Positions 9,131 to 16,802 of a stretch of DNA of 64,000 bases are shown here, one piece after another (the first letter of the stretch is position 1; every line of letters starts with the position of its first letter). The stretch covers positions 1 to 64,000 of the forward strand of contig NZ_JADNQT010000005.1 in assembly GCF_015594605.1 (NCBI RefSeq), in the 5' to 3' direction. Origin of the DNA: Streptococcus sp. HF-1907. Its GTDB lineage: Bacteria > Bacillota > Bacilli > Lactobacillales > Streptococcaceae. The notes beneath the pieces are model-generated. The model did not search any database. It saw only the letters and a program-made list of their open reading frames with translations, and was not told the DNA's origin. The position numbers were made by a program, and so were the translations under genes.

Positions 9131-9332
9131 AGAGTTTGGGACAAAAATATTTCAATTTTTAAAAATCTTAATTATTAAGCCCTTCAAATCTATAATTAAA
9201 TGCGAAAAGCGAACAAAACGGAGTTATCTGACACTCAGAAGTCTATCTTGTTCACTTTTTTGTCTAATCTATCGATTTTAAAAGTTTATAATAAAGAATT
9301 CCTAAAATCAAAATCTTTTTGTCCCAGCCTCT
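9131..9332. repeat. MITE-like repeat, copy 2
   Basis: The core at 9205-9331 matches copy 1 with few changes (GCGAAC for GCAAAC, CTATC for CTGTC, ATCG for ATCA). The left end GAGTTTGGGACAAAAA and right end CTTTTTGTCCCAGCCT again form an inverted pair. It lies directly after the TraX-like gene, whose own end also carries CTGGGACAA. Confidence 0.75.
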
Positions 9333-9461
9333 ATTCTTTTTGACGAGATAAATTATGGTTATAATTGCGATAACAATATTCAGTCCAACATGTAATAATT
9401 TATAAAATTCATTCAAGACGGTTAACCATTTCAATATCTCATTAATGATAATGTAAAACAT
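9264..9461 (-). CDS. Possible small membrane peptide
   Basis: A 65-codon frame with a hydrophobic stretch (GLNIVIAIITIIYLV) and a basic follow-on (KKNRGWDKK). AAAGGAG lies twelve bases before ATG 9461, a slightly long spacing. The last third is encoded by the repeated element (copy 2), so the end is not an evolved protein terminus. I do not recognise a family. Confidence 0.3.
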   Translation of the reverse strand: MFYIIINEILKWLTVLNEFYKLLHVGLNIVIAIITIIYLVKKNRGWDKKILILGILYYKLLKSID

Positions 9462-9594
9462 ATTTATGTATGCTCCTTTATTTTTTTCGAGAAATTTGAG
9501 GTCTCTCTTATATTATTCCTTTTTGAATTTTTAAATCGGGCTCTGTGAAGATTTTTTTTAATTTTTCTGACTCAAATAACTAAAAGAACCTTAC

Positions 9595-9645
9595 AACCAC
9601 AAAAGGCTGCAAGGCTCTTTAATTATTATCTACTTTAAATTCCAA
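9595..9645 (-). terminator. Terminator after the frameshifted unknown gene
   Basis: AAAGAACCTTACA and TGCAAGGCTCTTT pair imperfectly around a short loop downstream of the stop at 9685. The T run on the minus strand is short. Confidence 0.45.
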
Positions 9646-9684
9646 AAACAGTATCACGATTTATCAATTAAATGCCCAACCATT

Positions 9685-10199
9685 TTATAACTCGTTTAAT
9701 AGTACAATTACAACTGCATTTGCTTCAAATGCTGAACGCATATTGAAGCCCCAACGGTCGCCAAAGAGTTTTGCTCCGTCGCCCTCATAAACTACTGCGC
9801 TACGAGAAATAGAAATCTCTGCTTGCTTCCCTGCTTCGCTATTAGCGATATTTACCGCTTTTCTATATTGCTCATCATCTATCTGACCTCCTGTTTTAAT
9901 ATCATCTAGCAACTCTAAAAACTTCTCAGGTTCACTAAACAAAATAATGTTTTCAAAAGTTGGTGTAATATCATTGTCAATCATCACTGAGAGCATGATT
10001 TGCCAGTATCTGCTAGCTAAATTCTTGTAGTGGTCGCTTTCCCACTCGGACATAGATACAATCATATCTTTTACTTCAGTAGCGGATAGGTCACTAAACG
10101 GGTTATATAAACTTGTATTTGATATATCGGACTGATTGATTAGATATGCTTTTTTACTTTTATAGGGGAAATATTATCTTCTAATTCCTGTAATTCCAT
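9685..10199 (-). pseudogene. Unknown gene with a frameshift
   Basis: The main frame (9685-10065) reads from about MIVSMSEWESDHYKN to FEANAVVIVLLNEL. In the same frame the sequence extends upstream as SDISNTSLYNPFSDLSATEV. A better start, ATG 10199 (MELQELEDNISPI), is in another frame, and the two join across a T/A run at 10150-10160. A one-base slip there explains the break, giving a protein of about 170 residues if repaired. I do not recognise a family. It is small, acidic and lies alone at the edge of the accessory zone; it could be an immunity-type protein, but nothing in the sequence proves that. Confidence 0.55.
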
Positions 10200-10313
10200 G
10201 CTATATTCTTCTTACTAAAAACCTAATGGTAAAAAGTCAAGTTTTTGCAGAAGAAAATTTGCTTATTTTTCTAAAAAAAGGGTGCAGTTCACACGCTTCG
10301 TAGGCTTTTAGTA

Positions 10314-10343
10314 CAAAAAAGAGAGACCCCATCAGGATCTCTC
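10314..10343 (-). terminator. Terminator of the man operon
   Basis: On the minus strand GAGAGATCC and GGTCTCTC pair and are followed by TTTTTT, just past the manO stop. Confidence 0.85.
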
Positions 10344-10356
10344 AGTTGTTAAAAAC

Positions 10357-10743
10357 TTATTTTTTCTTAACAATCAAGTTAGCAAGTTTTTTGAATCGTT
10401 GTTTAAAGACCGCTCCTACACTCTGTGCTTTTCTCATGTGTTCACGTGGAATACGTTGTTGCACAGCTCTTAATGTTCCACGGCTGTCACGACTAGCAAA
10501 TCGTAAGATTCCATCTTGTTTGGTACGAATTTCAAAGCGTGGGATGTAGCGACCACCAAAGTAGTAATCAACAACGACATAGGTCACTTCTGTCCAAGGA
10601 ATTTGGATGTAATCTTGCAATTTAGTATCATTGTAAAATTCAAAAGCCTTATCACCGACCATAATTTTGCCGTAAATAGGACCATTACGAAACCAAGTTC
10701 CTTTTGAAACGTGATCCATTTTTGTGTTTAGCGATTTAACCAT
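10357..10743 (-). CDS. manO: DUF956 family protein ManO
   Basis: A 128-residue DUF956 protein, nearly always the last gene of streptococcal and lactococcal mannose-PTS operons; a role in regulation of the operon has been proposed, but the mechanism is not evident from sequence. Typical parts are GTWFRNGPIYGKIMVGDKAFEFYN and IPWTEVTYVVVDYYFGGRYIPRFEI, with a basic C-terminus (ANLIVKKK). It starts 12 bases after manN and is followed by the operon terminator. Confidence 0.9.
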   Translation of the reverse strand: MVKSLNTKMDHVSKGTWFRNGPIYGKIMVGDKAFEFYNDTKLQDYIQIPWTEVTYVVVDYYFGGRYIPRFEIRTKQDGILRFASRDSRGTLRAVQQRIPREHMRKAQSVGAVFKQRFKKLANLIVKKK

Positions 10744-10755
10744 GAATGTCTCCGA

Positions 10756-11670
10756 TTAAAGCAAACCGATAACGTGTAGGACGATAGCTAAAACAAAGAT
10801 ACCAATGATAATAACGATTGGAGATACACGTTTTTTAAGGAGATACATACACAAGAATGTCAATCCAAGGGCAGCAAGACCTGGTACCAATTGGTTCAAG
10901 TTGTCTTGCAAAGTGGTTACTTTGTTGACATCAATTGAACGACCTGCAGCATATTGTGTAAAGGCTTCTTTAAGCCCCTTAACACCATCAGGAAGTTTGC
11001 TCCAATCGATGTAGGCACCATCTTGTTGTTTAACGGTAGATACGACTGGTGTAAAGTTAATAGATACCCAACGTTCAATGAGGGAACCGATAACGAACAT
11101 CCCCATCATAGAAGCTCCGCGAGTGACTTGTTGGAGGAGGTTACCTGACAAGTCATCTGTGATGGCAGTACCAGCTTTATAACCAAATTCTTGAGTGTAC
11201 CATTTAACAGCGGCAGCCAAGATGTTCCAAAGAACGAAGAAGAGGATTGGACCAAAGACATTTCCTGAAACGGCCAAACTTGCGCCTAGTGAAAGGAGGA
11301 TTGGACGAAGAGTGAACCAGAAGAGGGGGTCACCAGCACCGGCAAGAGGTCCCATCATACCGACTTTGACCCCTGAAATGGCCGCATCATCGATGTCAGC
11401 ACCGTTAGCTCTGTCTTCTTCAAGAGCCAAGGTTACACCAAAGATTGGGTTAGCCATGAATGGGTGAGTATTGAAGAATTCCAAGTGACGTTTCAAAGCG
11501 GCAGCTTGATCTTCTTTTTTACTGTAAAGTTTTTTAATAGCGGGGATTAAAGTGTAAGCTACCCCACCATTTTGCATACGTTCATAACTGAAAGAACTTA
11601 GAAGGAAATATGAACGTAAGAATGTTTTAACACGATCTGATTTTGTTAGTGTAATTTTTTTATCAGCCAT
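10756..11670 (-). CDS. manN: Mannose-type PTS component IID
   Basis: A 304-residue IID membrane subunit of the mannose/glucose phosphotransferase system. With IIC it forms the channel that moves hexoses in during phosphorylation. Visible family segments are FLRSYFLLSSFSYERMQNGG, FFNTHPFMANPIFGVTLALEE and VKVGMMGPLAGAGDPLFWFT, followed by C-terminal membrane spans. It follows manM with a 15-base gap containing AAGGAGG. Mannose-family IIC/IID pairs are also receptors for class IIa bacteriocins in many Gram-positives. Confidence 0.95.
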   Translation of the reverse strand: MADKKITLTKSDRVKTFLRSYFLLSSFSYERMQNGGVAYTLIPAIKKLYSKKEDQAAALKRHLEFFNTHPFMANPIFGVTLALEEDRANGADIDDAAISGVKVGMMGPLAGAGDPLFWFTLRPILLSLGASLAVSGNVFGPILFFVLWNILAAAVKWYTQEFGYKAGTAITDDLSGNLLQQVTRGASMMGMFVIGSLIERWVSINFTPVVSTVKQQDGAYIDWSKLPDGVKGLKEAFTQYAAGRSIDVNKVTTLQDNLNQLVPGLAALGLTFLCMYLLKKRVSPIVIIIGIFVLAIVLHVIGLL

Positions 11671-11685
11671 TAGATTGCCTCCTTA

Positions 11686-12486
11686 TTAAAAGTCTTCCAA
11701 AATGTCGCCAAGTGGGTCACCTGATCCACCACCATTTGAAGAACCGTTAGATCCGCTACCTTCAAGAGCAAGGAATAAAACTGCAAGGCAGACACCGATG
11801 ATACCCAAACCAATCAAAGTCAATTGGTTAATGGCTGCAAAGGCAAAACCAAGGAAGAAGAATGGCCAAACTTCACGGCTAGACATCATGTTGATGACCA
11901 TGGCATAACCAACGGCAACGACCATACCACCACCGATTGACATACCTGAAGTCAACCATTCTGGCATTGCTTCAAGTCCGCTACGAACAACATCAACAGG
12001 AATCATCATCAAAAGAAGAGCTGGGATAGCAACACGGAGTCCTTGAAGAGCCATACCGATAAAGTGCCATCTTTGGATACCTGCAAAGTCAGCTTCTTCA
12101 GCACGGCTATCCATGATGTGAGCAATAAAGACAGTTGCAGTACGAACAAGCATTGTAAGGGCAAGACCTGCAACGGCAAGAGGAACGGCAAGACCGATGG
12201 CAGTACCGATACCTTTAGAGCCTTGTCCACCAAGGATAAGGATAATAGCTGAAGCAACACCAGCAAGTGATGCATCGGGAGCCATTGCGGCACCAACGTT
12301 TGCCCAACCCATAGTGATAAGTTGAAGGCTACCACCTAGCATAACACCAAGTTCCAAGTTACCTGTTACCAAACCAATTAGCGAACAAGCTACGATTGGT
12401 TGGTAAGTTTCGATTTGGTCGTTAACTGAACTACATCCAACGATAAAGGCAATAATAACGACTAAAATGATTTGCATGACACTCAT
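11686..12486 (-). CDS. manM: Mannose-type PTS component IIC
   Basis: A 266-residue hydrophobic IIC subunit with multiple membrane spans. Family features are GCSSVNDQIETYQPIVACSLIGL near residue 18 and the glycine-rich MLGGSLQLITMGWANVGAAMAPD segment. The C-terminus ends in a Gly/Ser-rich acidic tail (SGSNGSSNGGGSGDPLGD). It begins 17 bases after manL with a clear GGAGGAAA ribosome site. Confidence 0.95.
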   Translation of the reverse strand: MSVMQIILVVIIAFIVGCSSVNDQIETYQPIVACSLIGLVTGNLELGVMLGGSLQLITMGWANVGAAMAPDASLAGVASAIILILGGQGSKGIGTAIGLAVPLAVAGLALTMLVRTATVFIAHIMDSRAEEADFAGIQRWHFIGMALQGLRVAIPALLLMMIPVDVVRSGLEAMPEWLTSGMSIGGGMVVAVGYAMVINMMSSREVWPFFFLGFAFAAINQLTLIGLGIIGVCLAVLFLALEGSGSNGSSNGGGSGDPLGDILEDF

Positions 12487-12503
12487 TTACGTTTCCTCCA
12501 AAA

Positions 12504-13514
12504 TTATTCTTTTTCTGCTAGTTTCTTTTCAGCCAACTTAACAAGCTCATCAACATTTGCTGGGCTGTCGGCTGGAACACCACGGACGTCAAATTTGACA
12601 CCTAGGCTCTGCAATTCTTTAATGGCATCAACGTCAGTTTGGTCAAATGATAGAGCCTTAGTGACATTGACTTTTCCTTCTTTGTAAGCAGATGAACCGA
12701 GGTTGATTGTTTTGACATCAACACCTGCTTTAATAGCTTCTAGAGCTGCTTCAACTGATTCGAAGAGGAGCATGGCACGGGTTGCACCAAAACGAGGGTC
12801 GTTATTAGCTTTAACCATATTTGCAATTGGAATAACATGAACCTTGACACCGCTTGGAGCTGCTTGCTTAATCATGTTTGTACGCAATTTGTCTTTGCAA
12901 ACAGTATCAGAAACAACGATGATACGATCTGGACTAGTTGAGTGTGTCCAACCTGTAGCAACTTGTCCGTGAAGCAAACGAGTATCGACACGCGCTAGCA
13001 CATATTCAATCTTGCCATCCCCAAGAACTGTTCCTTCTGGAATTGTTCCTTGTGGAGCTGCACTTTTAGCTGGAGCTGCTTCTGCTTGTGGTTGGTCTGG
13101 TGTTAATTCTTCAGGAAGCAATTTCACACCACCTTTAGATTCGTTGTAGATGTTTGCAACGACTTGTTCAACACCTGCATTTGCTGCCATCATGCGTTCT
13201 GTGTAAGCTTGAATAACCATTGGTAAGTTGAGACCTGTCATAATCACAATCTTACGGTCAGGATTTTCATCCTTCAAGCGACTTGCCTGGTTGAATGGTG
13301 AACCAGACCACAAGTCTGCAAGAATAAGAACCTCATCGTCAGCATCGAAAGCTGCAATAGCATCTTGAAAATGCTCGTAAAGATCATCAGGACCTTCATT
13401 AGGCATGAATGTCACCACTTGGACCTTTTCCTGATCGCCAAAGATCATCGATGCAGATTGATGAATGCCCTCAGCAAATTTACCATGGCTGGCAATAATA
13501 ATACCAATACCCAT
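12504..13514 (-). CDS. manL: Mannose-type PTS component IIAB
   Basis: A 336-residue cytoplasmic phosphocarrier. The IIA domain (residues 1-135) has its phosphorylated His at position 10 ([12 protein letters not shown]). An Ala/Pro linker ([14 protein letters not shown]) joins it to the IIB domain, whose His is at 182 ([15 protein letters not shown]). Phosphate passes from HPr to IIA, to IIB, to the incoming sugar (mannose, glucose or related hexoses). It is the first gene of manL-manM-manN-manO. AAGGAGGAG precedes the ATG. In streptococci ManL also influences sugar-dependent regulation. Confidence 0.96.
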   Translation of the reverse strand: MGIGIIIASHGKFAEGIHQSASMIFGDQEKVQVVTFMPNEGPDDLYEHFQDAIAAFDADDEVLILADLWSGSPFNQASRLKDENPDRKIVIMTGLNLPMVIQAYTERMMAANAGVEQVVANIYNESKGGVKLLPEELTPDQPQAEAAPAKSAAPQGTIPEGTVLGDGKIEYVLARVDTRLLHGQVATGWTHSTSPDRIIVVSDTVCKDKLRTNMIKQAAPSGVKVHVIPIANMVKANNDPRFGATRAMLLFESVEAALEAIKAGVDVKTINLGSSAYKEGKVNVTKALSFDQTDVDAIKELQSLGVKFDVRGVPADSPANVDELVKLAEKKLAEKE

Positions 13515-13600
13515 TTGTTCTCCTCCTTTTCAATTTTCATTGACATAAATAAAGTAATCTCCATGACTGTCAGTCACCTTATTTATTGCAACGAACTTAC

Positions 13601-13642
13601 TGGAACCGATTTCATTATAGTCCTTTCTTGTAAAAATGTCAA
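13601..13642 (-). promoter_or_regulatory. man operon promoter with cre site
   Basis: On the minus strand TTGACA (13637-13642), a 17-base spacer and TATAAT (13614-13619) form a full consensus promoter. TGAAATCGGTTCCA at 13601-13614 matches the catabolite-responsive element TGWAANCGNTNWCA at all but one position and touches the -10 box, so CcpA bound there would be expected to repress. The untranslated leader is about 90 bases and has no convincing gene. Confidence 0.85.
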
Positions 13643-13727
13643 TATCTTTCATAAATAAATTGTCAATTTTTGGAAAATTATAAGCAATCCGAGCCAATCC
13701 GCTTAATAACAAGGTTTGTCACAACCA

Positions 13728-13770
13728 AAATTCTGTCATTTTCTGTCATTTTCTATCAAAATTGACCAAT
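13728..13770. promoter_or_regulatory. Repeat region before the ABC permease gene
   Basis: TTCTGTCATTTTCTGTCATTTTCTATCA contains two exact and one near copy of TTCTGTCATT with a 10-11 base period, a spacing seen for response-regulator or repressor half-sites. It lies about 170 bp before the permease start, with no gene between. Confidence 0.35.
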
Positions 13771-13932
13771 TAATTACCCTAGCGCCAGCATTTCACATCA
13801 TCATCCAATACAAATGCCATTCTTCGCTCAAAGAGACTTTCAGCAATCTTTAAGGCTTTTTTCAGTTCTGCTTAAGTCAAGAACAGTAAGATAGCAGTTG
13901 CTCAATCCTATTAGAAATAGAAGGTATATGCT

Positions 13933-15516
13933 ATGAATTTTCTTAAGCGTGCCTGGTTGGTGACCATCGCCAAAAAAAGCCGAACATTGCTTTTAACTCT
14001 GGTGACCAGTGCCATTTTGATTTTTGTTTTGGCTGGGCTGACCATTAATAATGCAGCCAATACTGCCGTTAAAAATGCCAAAAGTCAAACTGGCGCAACT
14101 GTGACCTTGCAGGTCAGTCGTGACTACATGATGTCGCAGATGGAAAAGAACCGTGACTCAAGTAGCTCAAGTTCATCATCTAGCTCATCATCAACAACAG
14201 TTTCGACAACCATTCCACTAGCGACAGCTAAGAAAATTGCTGAGAAGGGTGGTGTCTCATCTTACCTCTTCACAGCAACAACAACTGTAAGTGCTGGTGA
14301 CGGTATTTCAGCTATTTCAAGCTCGTCGTCATCTAGTTCGTCAAGTTCATCCGACTCTGATTCTGACAAGGGTGGTCAAGGTGGTCCGCAAATGGTGACG
14401 GGGGACTTTACCATCACTGGGGTCAATGCGACTGCTAATGTCTCTGAATTCACGTCTGGAACAAACAAAATCAGCAAAGGTACTGGTATCACCAACTCAA
14501 CAGCTGACAACGAGGCTGTGATTTCATCCGACTTGGCAAAAGCAAATAGCCTTTCAGTGGGTAGCACTTTCAAGGTTAAGGCGACAGTCGATGGTACCGA
14601 AACAACCTACACTCTAAAAGTAGTTGGTATCTATAAGTCATCATCAACAGTAACCTCAGCTCAGTTGCAAAACAACGCCTCAAACCCACAAAACAACATC
14701 TACACCAACTTGACAACCGCTGACACCATGAAGGGCGAAACAGATACCCTTGACTCAGCAACTATCACTTTGTCAGACCCATCAAAACTCTCAAGCTTCG
14801 TCAAATCAGCTAAAAAATCAATCGACACAAGCAAATACTCAGTCACTTCAAGCGATGAGATTTACAAGCAAATGTTGCAACCTTTGAACAATATTTCTAA
14901 AATCTCTAAAAATATCGTGATTTTGGTGGCAATCGCTGGTGCTGTTATCTTAACCTTGATTATTATCCTAAGCGTTCGTGAACGTCGCTATGAGATTGGG
15001 GTTCTCATGAGCCTCGGGGAAAGTCGCATCAAGATTATCGGACAATTCTTCGCAGAGCTTTTCATCGTGACCCTCATTTCAATCGCTATCGCTTCTGCAG
15101 CAGGAAATGTGGTCGGAAATACCCTTGGTAACCAACTCCTATCATCAAGCTCAAGCACTACACAAACAACAAGCCAACAAAATGACGGTCCTGGAAATGG
15201 GCAAGGTGGTCCTGGTGGCGGTGGAGCTCCTGACCAAGATAATAACAGCGATGGTACAAGTTCAAGTAGCTCAGCTGATTCATCAAATACTAACAGTCAA
15301 AAACCAAGCGGTAAGGCTCCATCAGGTGGTGGCATGGGTGGTATGATGTCCATGACTAAATCGTCTAAGGAAATCGACAAACTCAATGTCAAATTATCAG
15401 TTGGTGACGTAGCAAAACTTGGCGGTATCGCCCTCATTATCTCATTTGTTTCAACGATTTTAGCAAGTATCGGTATCATCCGTATGAAACCAAAAGACAT
15501 TCTGTCATCAAACTAG
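13933..15516 (+). CDS. ABC transporter permease, FtsX/MacB type, with poly-Ser tracts
   Basis: A 527-residue permease of the FtsX-like family. There is one N-terminal membrane span (TLLLTLVTSAILIFVLAGL), a long extracellular region and three spans from about residue 325, including the typical ILSVRERRYEIGVLMSLGES motif and a last span ending in IIRMKPKDILSSN. The extracellular part holds low-complexity Ser runs near residues 77-88 and 117-130, and a second Ser/Gly/Gln/Pro-rich insert near 405-470. It resembles Vex-type pneumococcal exporters and MacB-like systems that export peptides or act in envelope stress, but the substrate is unknown. It is followed by its ATPase after nine bases. Ser codons are mixed (AGC, TCA, TCT), so the runs are not simple nucleotide repeats. 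Confidence 0.85.
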   Translation: MNFLKRAWLVTIAKKSRTLLLTLVTSAILIFVLAGLTINNAANTAVKNAKSQTGATVTLQVSRDYMMSQMEKNRDSSSSSSSSSSSSTTVSTTIPLATAKKIAEKGGVSSYLFTATTTVSAGDGISAISSSSSSSSSSSSDSDSDKGGQGGPQMVTGDFTITGVNATANVSEFTSGTNKISKGTGITNSTADNEAVISSDLAKANSLSVGSTFKVKATVDGTETTYTLKVVGIYKSSSTVTSAQLQNNASNPQNNIYTNLTTADTMKGETDTLDSATITLSDPSKLSSFVKSAKKSIDTSKYSVTSSDEIYKQMLQPLNNISKISKNIVILVAIAGAVILTLIIILSVRERRYEIGVLMSLGESRIKIIGQFFAELFIVTLISIAIASAAGNVVGNTLGNQLLSSSSSTTQTTSQQNDGPGNGQGGPGGGGAPDQDNNSDGTSSSSSADSSNTNSQKPSGKAPSGGGMGGMMSMTKSSKEIDKLNVKLSVGDVAKLGGIALIISFVSTILASIGIIRMKPKDILSSN

Positions 15517-15525
15517 GAGGCTCAT

Positions 15526-16185
15526 ATGACACTAAGTACACGAGATTTGGGTTATTGGTACACTAATAATCCCGACGATTATCTTTTCAAAAATGTTAAT
15601 TTGACCTTCGAGAAAGGCAAGGTCTACTCTATTTTAGGTCAGTCTGGGAGCGGTAAAACGACTTTTCTCTCCCTCTTGGCTGGGCTTGACGCCCCAAAAG
15701 CTGGCGCTATTCTGTTAGAAGACAAGGACATCAGCAAGTCTGGTCTGATCACTTATCGCAAGAGCTCTGTCTCAACCATTTTTCAAGCCTGCAACCTTTT
15801 GACTTACATGTCCGCCAGGCAAAATGTGGTCACAGCACTTGAAATTGCTGGCAAACCTATCAATCAAGCCGACATCGAGCAACTCTTTACCCAAGTCGGT
15901 ATCGATAGCAGTCAGATTGACAAACCAGTCCTAAAACTTTCTGGTGGTCAGCAACAACGTGTGGCAATCGTCCGTGCCCTAGCAACTGGGCATGACATCA
16001 TCATCGCAGATGAACCAACTGGGAACTTGGACGAAGAAACGACTCAAGATATTGTTTCCATTTTCAAGAAAATTGCTCATGAACAACATAAAACGGTCAT
16101 CATCGTGACCCACGAAACGGCCGTCGCTCAAGAAACTGACGTGACCTTCGAATTGAAGAAAAAAGTCTTTACGCAGATTAGTTAA
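15526..16185 (+). CDS. ABC transporter ATP-binding protein (partner of the permease)
   Basis: A 219-residue ATPase of the MacB/LolD class. Walker A is GQSGSGKTT (about 38-46), the signature is LSGGQQQRVAI (about 137-147) and Walker B with the catalytic Glu is IIIADEPTGNLD (about 158-169), followed by the switch His in VTHE. AGGAGG precedes ATG 15526. It is co-transcribed with the preceding permease and together they should form one exporter or mechanotransmitter; no periplasmic-adaptor-type partner is present. Confidence 0.92.
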   Translation: MTLSTRDLGYWYTNNPDDYLFKNVNLTFEKGKVYSILGQSGSGKTTFLSLLAGLDAPKAGAILLEDKDISKSGLITYRKSSVSTIFQACNLLTYMSARQNVVTALEIAGKPINQADIEQLFTQVGIDSSQIDKPVLKLSGGQQQRVAIVRALATGHDIIIADEPTGNLDEETTQDIVSIFKKIAHEQHKTVIIVTHETAVAQETDVTFELKKKVFTQIS

Positions 16186-16190
16186 ACCAA

Positions 16191-16233
16191 AAATCTTCCA
16201 AGAATCAGATACTATAATGCTTGGAAGGTTTTT
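16191..16233 (+). terminator. Terminator of the ABC transporter pair
   Basis: CTTCCAAG and CTTGGAAG pair and are followed by a run of T residues. Confidence 0.8.
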
Positions 16234-16295
16234 CATGTTGAATTGATAGACAGTGAACCTTTTATGATATGATGTAGTTGGTCAAGGAGGGTAGT

Positions 16296-16736
16296 ATGAG
16301 AATCATTGATTACGAAGGGTGTTACAGGGATGATTTAATTTTTATGATTTTAGAGGCTAAGGATGCCTTGGGGAGGATACCCAGCATCAACCCTGACTTA
16401 CTTGATATTCCTCAAAACTATCTAGAAAAGGGGGATTGTTTTTGGATTGCAATAGACGATAACAATCGTGTTATTGGTTCCATTGCTTATTCGTCCCTGC
16501 CACAGTCTCAGGCTGTATTTCTCCACCGACTATTTATCAAGTCTAGCTTAAAAGGTCACGGTATTGGTAGTCAGTTGCTAGTTTTTGCTGAAAATCATTT
16601 AAAACAAATCGGGAAAAGCAGCATCAAGGCTCACCTAGGCGAACCTAAGGAGCAATGGCTGGCATCCTATCACTTTTACCCTAAACACGGTTATCAATTT
16701 TATGACGACACCCACTTAGTCAAACATATCACTTAA
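16296..16736 (+). CDS. GNAT family N-acetyltransferase
   Basis: A 146-residue GNAT acetyltransferase. The central strand FLHRLFIKSSLKGHGIGSQLL includes the acetyl-CoA loop (GHGIGSQ), and the C-terminal YHFYPKHGYQFYDD is the usual last motif. ATG 16296 is chosen because AAGGAGGG sits nine bases upstream; an earlier GTG at 16278 lacks a ribosome site. Substrate unknown. It is monocistronic and converges on leuS across a shared terminator. Confidence 0.85.
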   Translation: MRIIDYEGCYRDDLIFMILEAKDALGRIPSINPDLLDIPQNYLEKGDCFWIAIDDNNRVIGSIAYSSLPQSQAVFLHRLFIKSSLKGHGIGSQLLVFAENHLKQIGKSSIKAHLGEPKEQWLASYHFYPKHGYQFYDDTHLVKHIT

Positions 16737-16741
16737 ATGAA

Positions 16742-16781
16742 AAATAAGGTTGGAGTCCTGATGAGAACTTCAACCTTATTT
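16742..16781. terminator. Bidirectional terminator between GNAT gene and leuS
   Basis: AATAAGGTTGGAGT and ACTTCAACCTTATT form a long stem with A/T-rich flanks on both sides, so it can end transcripts from either direction. Confidence 0.85.
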
Positions 16782-16802
16782 GTTATTGATTAAAGAAAAG
16801 CT

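Noticed and set aside
8101..9331. A CRISPR array
   Set aside because: Only two copies of a 127-bp unit about 1.1 kb apart are present; no short evenly spaced repeats or spacers, and no cas genes.
13530..13712. A 60-codon frame between the man promoter and manL
   Set aside because: Its start lies upstream of the predicted transcription start and it has no ribosome site. The frame is an accident of the leader.
14160..14360. Phase-variable nucleotide repeat in the permease gene
   Set aside because: The Ser runs use mixed codons (AGC, TCA, TCT, TCG) and are not a simple repeated unit, so slippage is unlikely.
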